From: an uncultured Azospirillum sp.
GTDB taxonomy: Bacteria; Pseudomonadota; Alphaproteobacteria; Azospirillales; Azospirillaceae
NCBI RefSeq assembly: GCF_946480385.1
Contig: NZ_CAMLJP010000004.1
Coordinates: forward strand, 1-64,000
Direction: 5' to 3'
DNA length: 64,000 nt
Shown here: positions 35,750-43,554 of the stretch, piece by piece
How positions within the stretch are numbered: position 1 is the stretch's first letter
Layout of the letters: each line of letters opens with the position of its first letter
Program-made: the position numbers and the translations under genes
The notes under the pieces: model-generated
Told to the model about the DNA's origin: nothing
Seen by the model: the letters and a program-made list of their open reading frames with translations, nothing else
The model's database searches: none

Positions 35750-36868
35750 ATGGCCCGATTCCGCGAAAGGCGGCTTGTGTCCGCCGTGATGGCGACAACG
35801 GCGCTGCTGACGGTGGCGGGCCTGCTCGCCGGCTGCAAGGAAACGCACTCCGCCTCCACGCCGGCGGAGGGGGAAGTGCGGCCGGTCCGCGTCGCCACCG
35901 TCGCGCTGGAACCGCTGGTCGACAGCGTGCGCTACCCGGCAGTGATCCGTCCACGGGTGGAGGCCGATGTCGGTTTCCGCGTTGGCGGCAAGGTGACCGC
36001 CCGGCTGGTGGAGGTCGGGACCCGCATCGAACCCGGCATGCCGCTCGCCCGGCTGGACCCGACCGACCTGCAATTGCAGATTCGCGCCGCCCAGGCGCAG
36101 TTGGCCTCGGCCCAGGCCGACGCCGCCAACGCCCGCAGCGATTTCCAGCGCTACGCCACCCTGCGCCAGGGCGAATGGACGACCCGCCAGGAATACGACC
36201 GCCGCAAGACCACGCTGGACAAGGCCGACTCCAAGGTGCGGGAGCAGGAGGCGCAGCTACGGGTCCTCACCAACTCCGCCCAATACGCCACGCTGGTGGC
36301 GGACGAGGCCGGCATCGTCACCGCGACGCTGATCGAGCCGGGACAGGTGGTGGCAGCCGGCCAGACCGCCCTGCGCGTCGCCCGGCTCGGTGCGCTGGAG
36401 GCGGTGGCGAATATCCCCGAACAGAGCGTCGGCGCCCTGCCCCGCCAGAAGCTGTCGGTCGAACTGTGGTCGCACCCGGACCAGAGCATCGCTGGCACCC
36501 TGCGCGAGCTTTCGCCCAGCGCCGACGCCGCGACCCGCACCTTCCAGGCAAAGATCGCGCTGACCGATCCACCGCCGACGGTCCAGCTCGGCATGACCGC
36601 GACCGTCACCGCCGCCGCCGACCATGGCGCCCCGGTCGCCCGCCTGCCGCTCAGCGCGCTGACCCAACGCGAGCAGACGCCGGCGGTCTGGGTGCTGTCG
36701 GCGCCCGACGACCGGCTGGAACTGCGCCCGGTCACCGTCGCGGCCTATGCCGGCGACCTCGCCCTGATCGGCGGCGGGCTGAAGGACGGCGAGCGCGTCG
36801 TCACCGCCGGGGTCCACAAGCTCGACGCCGGCCAGAAGGTCCGCGTCTGGACGGAGCCGGCGCGATGA
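35750..36868 (+). CDS. RND efflux periplasmic adaptor lipoprotein
   Basis: Membrane-fusion protein linking the RND pump to an outer-membrane channel. The 372-residue precursor has a lipoprotein signal with lipobox LLAGC. A lipoyl half-motif (VGFRVGGKVTARLVEVGTRI) is followed by a coiled-coil hairpin (AQAQLASAQADAANARSDFQ and onwards) and the second half-motif (VADEAGIVTATLIEPGQVV), then beta-barrel and membrane-proximal domains. The ATG at 35750 has GGGGAG upstream. It overlaps the permease start by ATGA. Confidence 0.92.
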   Translation: MARFRERRLVSAVMATTALLTVAGLLAGCKETHSASTPAEGEVRPVRVATVALEPLVDSVRYPAVIRPRVEADVGFRVGGKVTARLVEVGTRIEPGMPLARLDPTDLQLQIRAAQAQLASAQADAANARSDFQRYATLRQGEWTTRQEYDRRKTTLDKADSKVREQEAQLRVLTNSAQYATLVADEAGIVTATLIEPGQVVAAGQTALRVARLGALEAVANIPEQSVGALPRQKLSVELWSHPDQSIAGTLRELSPSADAATRTFQAKIALTDPPPTVQLGMTATVTAAADHGAPVARLPLSALTQREQTPAVWVLSAPDDRLELRPVTVAAYAGDLALIGGGLKDGERVVTAGVHKLDAGQKVRVWTEPAR

Positions 36869-39800
36869 ACCACTCCCGGATGAACCTGTCGGCCTGGGCG
36901 CTGGCCCACCGCACGCTGGTGCTGTTCATGATGCTCGCCAGCGTGCTGGCCGGCGCTCTCGCTTACAAAAATCTGGGCCGGGCGGAGGATCCGTCCTTCA
37001 CCTTCAAGGTGATGGTGGTGCGCACCCAATGGCCCGGCGCCACCGCACGCGAAGTCGAGCAGTTCGTCACCGACCGCATCGAGAAAAAGCTGGAGGAGGT
37101 GCCCTATTACGACGTCGCCCGCAGCTATTCCAAGCCCGGCGAGTCGGTGGTCTTCGTCCAGCTGAAGGACTACACCCCGCCAAAGATGGTGCCGGACCTG
37201 TGGTATCAGGTGCGCAAGAAGATCGGCGACATCCGCTATACCCTGCCCGACGGCGTGGTCGGCCCCTTCTTCAATGACGAGTTCGGCGACGTCTATTCCG
37301 CCATCTACGCCTTCATGGGCGACGACTTCACCCCGGCCCAGCTGAAGAAGGTGGCCGAACAGGCGCGCGCCCGCCTGCTGAAGCTGCCCGGCGTCGAGAA
37401 GATCGACCTGATCGCCCCGCAGGAGGAGCGCGTCTATGTCGAGATCTCCAGCCAGCGGCTCGCCAGCTTCGGCCTGCCGGTGGAATCGGTGATCCAGGCC
37501 CTCCAGCGCGAGAACGCCATCGCCGCATCCGGCGACGTCGATACCGGATCGCAGCGGGTCTATGTCCGGCTGGATCTCGGCCTCGATACCGCGGCGGCGG
37601 TGCGCGCCATTCCGGTGGAGAGCGGCGGCCGGCTGCTGACCATCGGCGACGTGGCGGAGGTCAAGCGTGGCTATGTCGAGCCACGGCGTTACACCCTGCG
37701 CTACAACGGCCGCGACGCCATCGGCATCGGCGTGGTGATGGCGAAGGGCGGCAACGTCCTGAAGCTGGGCGAGCAGCTCGACGCCGCGATGGAGAAGGTC
37801 CGGGCCGAGCTGCCGGTCGGGCTGGAGGTGGCGCAGGTCGCCGACCAGCCGAAGGTGGTCGAGCATTCGGTCGGCGAGTTCATGGAATCGCTGGCCGAAG
37901 CGCTGGGCATCGTCATCCTGGTCAGCCTCGTCAGCCTGGGCTGGCGCACCGGCATCGTCGTGGCGCTGGCGGTGCCGCTGGTGCTGGCAATGACGCTGGT
38001 GGCGATGCAGCTTCTCCATATCGACCTGCAGCGCATCTCGCTGGGCGCCCTCATCATCGCGCTCGGCCTGCTGGTGGACGACGCCATCATCGCGGTGGAG
38101 ATGATGGTGGTGAAGATGGAACAGGGATGGGACCGGCTGAAGGCCGGCGCCTTCGCCTACACCTCCACCGCCTTCCCGATGCTAAGCGGCACCATCGTCA
38201 CCGCTGCCGGCTTCGTGCCGGTCGGGTTCGCGGCGTCGGCGGCCGGCGAATACACCAACTCGATCTTCTGGGTGGTGGCGCTGTCGCTGCTGCTGTCCTG
38301 GGTGGTGGCGGTGGTCTTCACCCCCTATCTCGGCTGGCTGCTGCTGCCCAAGCCCAAGCATGTGGTGCCGGACGGGCATGAACTGGACATCTACGACACC
38401 CGCGCCTACCGCATCCTGCGTGGGATGATCGAAGCCTGCGTGCGGGCGCGCTGGGTCACCATCGGTGTGACGGTGGCGGCTTTCGTCACCGCGCTGGTCG
38501 GCTTCGGCCATGTCCAGCAGCAATTCTTCCCCTCGGCCAGCCGGCCGGAACTGCTGATCGATATCCGTCTCGCCGAAGGCTCCTCCTTCGAGGCGACCGC
38601 CGCCGAGGTGAAGCGGATGGAGGCGGTGCTGGCCAAGGACCCGGATGTCGATTACTGGGTCGCCTACACCGGCGGCGGCTCGCCGCGCTTCTACCTGCCC
38701 TTGGACCAGCAGCTGGAGACCGCCAACTTCGCCCAGTTCATGGTGATGACCAAGGGGCTGGAAGAGCGCGAGCAGTTCATGCAGCGGTTGGAACCGAAGC
38801 TGGAATCCGACTTCCCCGCCGCCCGCGTCCGCATCAGCCGGCTGGAGAACGGCCCGCCGGTCGGCTATCCCGTGCAGTTCCGCGTTACCGGCGAGGACCC
38901 GGCGACCATCCGCAAGATCGCCTATCAGGTGCGCGACACCATGCGCGCCCACCCCAACACCGCCAACGTCCATCTGGACTGGGACGAGCTGTCGAAACGC
39001 GTCCGGCTGGAGGTGGACACCGCCAAGGCTCGTGCGCTGGGCGTGTCGAAGCAGGATTTGTCCAACGCCCTGCAACTGCTGCTGAACGGCATGTCCGTCA
39101 CCCAGTACCGCGAGGGCACGGAGCTGATCGGCGTCCTGCTGCGCACCACGCCGGAGGAGCGGGCGGATCTGTCGCGCCTGGGCGAGCTGAACATCCGCAC
39201 CGGCCGCGGCACCACGGTCCCGCTGAGTCAGGTCGCCAGCGTCCGCTACGAGCTTGAGGAGCCGGTTCTGTGGCGCCGGGCGCGCGAGACGACGATGACG
39301 GTCAAGGGCGACGTCACCGGCGGCCTGCAAGCCCCGGTTGTCAGCACCCAGCTGAACGCGCAGTTGAACGCGCTGCGCGCCACCCTGCCCGACGGCTACG
39401 CCATCACCATGGGCGGCGCCATCGAGGAAAGTGCCAAGGGCCAGGATTCGATCAACGCCATGATGCCGGTCATGCTGCTGATCATGGTCACCACGCTGAT
39501 GCTGCAATTGCAGAGCTTCTCGCGCGTGTTCATGGTGTTGCTGACGGCGCCCTTGGGGCTGATCGGCGTCACCGCCTCGCTTCTGCTGTTCAACCTGCCC
39601 TTCGGCTTCGTCGCGATGCTTGGTGTCATTGCGCTGGCCGGCATCATCATGCGCAACTCGGTCATCCTGGTCGACCAGATCGAACAGGACATCCGGAGCG
39701 GCCGCTCACGCTGGGACAGCATCGTCGAGGCGACCGTCCGCCGCGCCCGCCCCATCGCGCTGACCGCCGCCGCCGCGATCCTCGCCATGATCCCGCTGAC

Positions 39801-39987
39801 GCAGAGCGTCTTCTGGGGACCGATGGCGGTCGCCATCATGGGCGGTCTGGCGGGCGCCACCGTGCTGACGATCTTCTTCCTGCCGGCGCTCTATGCCGCG
39901 TGGTTCCGCGTGCCCCGGCCGGAGACCGAGGAGGTGGAGGACGACGGGTTGAACGGCGCGCTTCCCAGGCCGGCGCTGGGGGATTGA
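36865..39987 (+). CDS. RND efflux inner-membrane permease
   Basis: A 1040-residue AcrB-family proton-driven exporter with two repeats of six helices and two large periplasmic loops. It starts with a helix (LVLFMMLASVLAGALAYKNL), contains ALIIALGLLVDDAIIAVEMM (helix 4 with the paired Asp of the proton relay) and PDGVVGPFFNDEFGDVYS, and in the second half GVIALAGIIMRNSVILVDQI. The substrate range cannot be read from sequence. No outer-membrane factor gene accompanies it, so it likely borrows a TolC-like channel encoded elsewhere. Confidence 0.93.
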   Translation: MNHSRMNLSAWALAHRTLVLFMMLASVLAGALAYKNLGRAEDPSFTFKVMVVRTQWPGATAREVEQFVTDRIEKKLEEVPYYDVARSYSKPGESVVFVQLKDYTPPKMVPDLWYQVRKKIGDIRYTLPDGVVGPFFNDEFGDVYSAIYAFMGDDFTPAQLKKVAEQARARLLKLPGVEKIDLIAPQEERVYVEISSQRLASFGLPVESVIQALQRENAIAASGDVDTGSQRVYVRLDLGLDTAAAVRAIPVESGGRLLTIGDVAEVKRGYVEPRRYTLRYNGRDAIGIGVVMAKGGNVLKLGEQLDAAMEKVRAELPVGLEVAQVADQPKVVEHSVGEFMESLAEALGIVILVSLVSLGWRTGIVVALAVPLVLAMTLVAMQLLHIDLQRISLGALIIALGLLVDDAIIAVEMMVVKMEQGWDRLKAGAFAYTSTAFPMLSGTIVTAAGFVPVGFAASAAGEYTNSIFWVVALSLLLSWVVAVVFTPYLGWLLLPKPKHVVPDGHELDIYDTRAYRILRGMIEACVRARWVTIGVTVAAFVTALVGFGHVQQQFFPSASRPELLIDIRLAEGSSFEATAAEVKRMEAVLAKDPDVDYWVAYTGGGSPRFYLPLDQQLETANFAQFMVMTKGLEEREQFMQRLEPKLESDFPAARVRISRLENGPPVGYPVQFRVTGEDPATIRKIAYQVRDTMRAHPNTANVHLDWDELSKRVRLEVDTAKARALGVSKQDLSNALQLLLNGMSVTQYREGTELIGVLLRTTPEERADLSRLGELNIRTGRGTTVPLSQVASVRYELEEPVLWRRARETTMTVKGDVTGGLQAPVVSTQLNAQLNALRATLPDGYAITMGGAIEESAKGQDSINAMMPVMLLIMVTTLMLQLQSFSRVFMVLLTAPLGLIGVTASLLLFNLPFGFVAMLGVIALAGIIMRNSVILVDQIEQDIRSGRSRWDSIVEATVRRARPIALTAAAAILAMIPLTQSVFWGPMAVAIMGGLAGATVLTIFFLPALYAAWFRVPRPETEEVEDDGLNGALPRPALGD

Positions 39988-40009
39988 TACCCTACTCTTT
40001 CGCTCAAGC

Positions 40010-40023
40010 TTGACCACGGTCAA
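40010..40023 (+). promoter_or_regulatory. FNR/NNR-type box preceding a candidate sRNA
   Basis: TTGACCACGGTCAA is the third perfect TTGAC-N4-GTCAA dyad of the window. It lies after the RND permease, with no protein start downstream on the plus strand; the next gene ends towards it from the other strand. A -41.5 position predicts transcription from about 40058, one base before the first of three hairpins. Confidence 0.65.
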
Positions 40024-40057
40024 GGGACGCTTGCCCGCTCCATGACAGTGTGGCGAC

Positions 40058-40153
40058 ACAATCGATCTCCCGATTGCATCATCAATTGCTGATGATCCTC
40101 TTTCGTACTGTGCCTTTGCGCCCGGCGGCATCTGCCCCGGGCGCATTTTTTTT
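40058..40153 (+). ncRNA. Candidate FNR/NNR-controlled small RNA
   Basis: From the start predicted by the upstream box, about 96 bases fold as three separate hairpins. Stem 1 is CAATCG/CGATTG (40059-40064 with 40071-40076) with loop ATCTCC. Stem 2 is ATCATCA/TGATGAT (40078-40084 with 40090-40096). Then comes a pyrimidine stretch CCTCTTTC (40097-40104), and finally a terminator stem GCGCCCGG/CCGGGCGC with eight T. The first loop and the pyrimidine stretch are complementary to purine-rich ribosome sites, a common trans-acting sRNA feature. No open reading frame of note is present. The -10 element is weak. Alternatively the last stem simply terminates the RND operon. Confidence 0.55.
40118..40153 (+). 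terminator. Rho-independent terminator
   Basis: GCGCCCGG (40118-40125), an 11-base spacer, CCGGGCGC (40137-40144), then A and eight T (40146-40153). It is a textbook intrinsic terminator for plus-strand transcription, serving the candidate sRNA and/or the RND operon that ends 130 bases upstream. Confidence 0.88.
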
Positions 40154-40166
40154 GGCCGGAACCGCG

Positions 40167-41321
40167 TCAGTCGGCCCGCCGTCCCGCCGCCGCCAAGGTC
40201 AGCCGGCCGAAGCTCGGCCCTTCCCGCAGAAGGCGCCGGCCGCCCACTTCGATCCGGCGATAGGCCGGGCCTGCCATCAGCAGGCAGGCCGTCACCATCG
40301 CCACCAGCAGCGCCATCGACCAGCCGCCGGGCAGCGCCTTGCGGTCGTAGATGCCGAGACCCAGCCACAGCACCCTCGTGGTGGCATATTCGACGAAGCC
40401 GTGGATCAGGTAGAGCGAATAGGACACGTCGCCCAGCCACACCAGCGGCCGGACATTCAACGCGCCCGCGGCCCGGCCCCGGTTGGCGACCGCCGCCAGG
40501 ATCAGCAGGGCGAACAGCGGCACCGCCAGCAGGTCCGGACCGCCGGTGTGCAGCAGCAGCAGGATCGCCAGAACGATTCCGGCCATCGTCAGGTCGCTCG
40601 ACAGCAGCGACGCGGCCAGCCCGCTGCGGAAGGCGCTGTAGAGCAGCGTGCCGAGCAGGAATTCCGGCAGGCAACGCAGCAGGGTCTGCGGCCCGTCCCA
40701 CTGATTCAGATCGTCCTGTGTCACCCAGGCGAGCAGGCAGAGCATCGCCAGCGCACCGGCCGCCATCAGCGCCTGCGTCCGCCCGCCAGCTCGCCAGACC
40801 AGGGGCAGCGCGAAGGGGAAGACCAGATAGGCCATGAACTCCAGGCTGATCGACCAGGCCGGATAATTCCAGCTCAGCATGCTGGCATAGAGGCCCTGGA
40901 GCATGAACAGGTTGGCGACAAGTGCCCAGACCGATTCCGCCCCTTTCAGCGGGATCGCCGGAAAGCTGCCGGTGGCGGCGTACTCCACCGTGCGGACGGC
41001 GAGCGCAGTCGCCACGAACAGCAGCAGGACCGCCAGATGCAGAGGATAGAGCCGGGCGACGCGCGCCCTGAGGAAGCTCCAGTATTTGTCGCCGACCGAC
41101 CGGCTGAAGGTGTCGTGATAGACATGGGTCAGCACGAAGCCGCTGAGCATGAAGAACAGGTCGACGGCCAGATAGCCCTTCTGCACCAGATGCGTGTAGC
41201 TGTCCGGGTGCAGGTTGGGGAAATACTGGAAGCTGTAATGGTACAGCACCACCCACAAGGCCGCGATGCCGCGCAGCGGGGTCAGGGAGTGCAGGTGACG
41301 GGGATTGGACTGCGTGCTCAT
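40167..41321 (-). CDS. Acyltransferase 3 family membrane protein
   Basis: A 384-residue OafA/NodX-type O-acyltransferase with about ten membrane helices. The N-terminus reads HSLTPLRGIAALWVVLYHYS, with the conserved Arg and active-site His region. VDLFFMLSGFVLTHVY follows, and NYPAWSISLEFMAYLVFP and GDVSYSLYLIHGFVEY later. Such enzymes acetylate or succinylate surface polysaccharides or lipids from the cytoplasmic side. No sugar-polymer genes are adjacent; modification of Pel or another surface glycan is only a possibility. Confidence 0.9.
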   Translation of the reverse strand: MSTQSNPRHLHSLTPLRGIAALWVVLYHYSFQYFPNLHPDSYTHLVQKGYLAVDLFFMLSGFVLTHVYHDTFSRSVGDKYWSFLRARVARLYPLHLAVLLLFVATALAVRTVEYAATGSFPAIPLKGAESVWALVANLFMLQGLYASMLSWNYPAWSISLEFMAYLVFPFALPLVWRAGGRTQALMAAGALAMLCLLAWVTQDDLNQWDGPQTLLRCLPEFLLGTLLYSAFRSGLAASLLSSDLTMAGIVLAILLLLHTGGPDLLAVPLFALLILAAVANRGRAAGALNVRPLVWLGDVSYSLYLIHGFVEYATTRVLWLGLGIYDRKALPGGWSMALLVAMVTACLLMAGPAYRRIEVGGRRLLREGPSFGRLTLAAAGRRAD

Positions 41322-41567
41322 GGCGCAGGCTCCGGCCGATCAGGCCGATGGGACCCGTCCCGTTGGCATGCAGCGGGACGCAGCCGTCGGCCGCCCCACC
41401 GTCAATCCCGCACCCAGGTTCCCGCCGAGATCCTTCGAAACCACATCGCCCTCCAGCCGTTACGCCGCGCGCGCCTGCTGGTTCGCAGGCGAAAAAGCGG
41501 CCCTATCGCGGACTAACGGCTGAGGTAACGATTCGTTTCGTGTCTGGCTGTTACCGAAAAAGGACCA

Positions 41568-43058
41568 TCACAGGAAGAAGACCAGCGTGGTCAGGCCCAG
41601 CAGCGGCACCAGGATGCCGAAGGACCAGGCCATATAGCCGAAGAAGCTGGGCATGGCGACGCCGCGTTCCTCCGCGATTGCCTTGACCATGAAGTTGGGG
41701 GCGTTGCCGATATAGCTGTTGGCGCCCATGAACACCGCGCCGGCGGAAATGGCGGTCAGCGTCAGCGACAGGTCGGTCATCAGCGGCTGCGCCTCGCCGC
41801 CGGCGGTGTTGAAGAAGATCAGGTAGGTCGGGGCGTTGTCGAGGAAGCTGGACAGGATGCCGGTCGCCCAGAAATAGGCGGCCGGGTTGGGCTTCCCGCC
41901 CTCGTTCACCGCGGAAATGATGGCGCCCAGCGCGCCGTCGGTACCGGCCTTCAAAATGGCGATGGCCGGGATGATGGTCAGGAAGATGGCGGCGAACAGC
42001 TTCGCCACCTCCAGGATCGGGCCCCAGCTGAAACCGTTCAGACGGCGGCTCTGCTTGCTGGTCAGGGTCAGCGACAGGCCGGTGATGCCCAGCAGCAGCA
42101 GGTTCGACACGATGGTCTCCAGCGGCACCGTCACATGGTACAGCGTGACACCCACACCGGGATGCCAGACGCCGCTCAGCAGCACCGCGCCGACGATGGC
42201 GACCAGCAGCAGCAGGTTGACGCTGCCCTCGATGCGGATCGGTTCGCGCTCGTGAACGCCCTCGATCAGCGGGTGCTTGCCGGGGTCGCGGGTGTGCAGG
42301 ACGAGGTCGAGCACGAAATAGATCACCAGCAGCAGACCGGCCAGGAAGGACATCGGCGCCAGCAGATGGACCGTCGGCCAGAAGAAATCGACGCCCTTCA
42401 GGAAGCCGAGGAACAGCGGCGGGTCACCCAGCGGGGTCAGCGACCCGCCGACGTTCGACACCAGGAAGATGAAGAAGACGATGGTGTGGACCTTGTGGCG
42501 CCGGTGTTCGTTGGCGCGCAGCAGCGGGCGGATCAGCAGCATGGAGGCACCGGTGGTGCCCATCAGGCTCGCCAGCACTGTGCCCAGCGCCAGACCGACC
42601 GTGTTGGCCGCCGGCGTCCCCACCAGCGAGCCGGTCAGCCGCACGCCGCCCGCCACCGTGAACAGCGCGGTCAGCAGCACGATGAAGGGGATGTATTCCA
42701 GCAGGACCGTGTGCAGCAGTTCGTAGGTCGCGAGGTCGAACCCGAAGGTCGCGGCGAAGGGCACCAGGAAGGCCAGCGCCCAGACGGCCGAGATCTTGCC
42801 GAAATGATGATGCCAGACCATCGGCGCCAGCAGCGGGAACAGCGCGATCGACAGCAGGATCCCGGCGAAGGGCACGACCCAGGCGGCACTCAGCAGCCGT
42901 CCATCCAGATGCGGCACGCCGCCATGGGCAACCTCCGCCGCCACCTCCGCCGCCTGGACGCCGTGCGTGCCCAGCAGCAGGCCGCCGACGGCGAGCGCCG
43001 CGCCGAGAACGGCCGGAAGAAGGAATGAACGGCTTTGGTGCGTGGGGGAATTGATCAT
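41568..43058 (-). CDS. NhaD-type sodium:proton antiporter
   Basis: A 496-residue ion-transporter-superfamily protein with an N-terminal leader-like helix (LLPAVLGAALAVGGLLLGTH) and about twelve more helices. Landmarks are WALAFLVPFAATFGFDLATY, NTVGLALGTVLASLMGTTGASM, FLVSNVGGSLTPLGDPPLFLGFL, GILSSFLDNAPTYLIFFNTA and GANSYIGNAPNFMVKAIA. The PLGDPP and DNAPT signatures are typical of NhaD-like Na+/H+ exchange proteins. It is preceded by the TRAP genes on the same strand (115-base gap) and may be transcribed apart. Confidence 0.85.
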   Translation of the reverse strand: MINSPTHQSRSFLLPAVLGAALAVGGLLLGTHGVQAAEVAAEVAHGGVPHLDGRLLSAAWVVPFAGILLSIALFPLLAPMVWHHHFGKISAVWALAFLVPFAATFGFDLATYELLHTVLLEYIPFIVLLTALFTVAGGVRLTGSLVGTPAANTVGLALGTVLASLMGTTGASMLLIRPLLRANEHRRHKVHTIVFFIFLVSNVGGSLTPLGDPPLFLGFLKGVDFFWPTVHLLAPMSFLAGLLLVIYFVLDLVLHTRDPGKHPLIEGVHEREPIRIEGSVNLLLLVAIVGAVLLSGVWHPGVGVTLYHVTVPLETIVSNLLLLGITGLSLTLTSKQSRRLNGFSWGPILEVAKLFAAIFLTIIPAIAILKAGTDGALGAIISAVNEGGKPNPAAYFWATGILSSFLDNAPTYLIFFNTAGGEAQPLMTDLSLTLTAISAGAVFMGANSYIGNAPNFMVKAIAEERGVAMPSFFGYMAWSFGILVPLLGLTTLVFFL

Positions 43059-43173
43059 CGGTCCGGATGGTAGGCTGACGAAAGGAACGGGAGTATGCGG
43101 ATTGACGCAGCGTAAGCCAAGCCGGAAGGGCCTCGAGCCGCACGAACTTTCGTAGGCGGGGGGCGGGCAACGC

Positions 43174-43551
43174 CTATGGACAGGCCCGCATCGCCACGGG
43201 TCGATCCTTCACCCCAGTCCAGCCCGACAGCGACCGGCAGTCCACTCCGGCGCACAGCCTGTGCTCGCCGGTGAAGCCCGACGCCGCCAGCGTGACGCTG
43301 TCTTGCAGCGGCAGGCCGGGAGTCCAGACCATCCAGCCGTCGGCGGTCAGCCGGGCATCGGGACCGGGCTCCATCCCGGCGCCGGTGCCGCGGATGCGGG
43401 CCTCCGTCGGGCGCAGCCGGCCGGCTTCGACCGTCCAACTCTCCCGCCACTCGGTCTTCTCGATCGAGTGTGTCCAGGACAGGGTGAACTGCGTCCCCGG
43501 CAGCGACGCCAGCAGCGCACCGCCGAGGGCGAACAGGCAGAGACCGGCCAT
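43174..43551 (-). CDS. DUF1850 protein of a TAXI-TRAP locus
   Basis: A 125-residue protein with an N-terminal hydrophobic segment (MAGLCLFALGGALLASLPG) and a beta-rich domain with the family's FTLSWTHSIEKTEWRESWTV and MEPGPDARLTADGWMVWTP. DUF1850 genes regularly follow TAXI-type TRAP permeases; their role is unknown. It starts three bases after the TRAP permease stop, so coupling is likely. Confidence 0.82.
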   Translation of the reverse strand: MAGLCLFALGGALLASLPGTQFTLSWTHSIEKTEWRESWTVEAGRLRPTEARIRGTGAGMEPGPDARLTADGWMVWTPGLPLQDSVTLAASGFTGEHRLCAGVDCRSLSGWTGVKDRPVAMRACP

Positions 43552-43554
43552 ATA

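Noticed and set aside
40010..40023. FNR/NNR box as a promoter site for the acyltransferase gene
   Set aside because: That gene starts at 41321 on the opposite strand and ends near the box, so the box cannot be its promoter.
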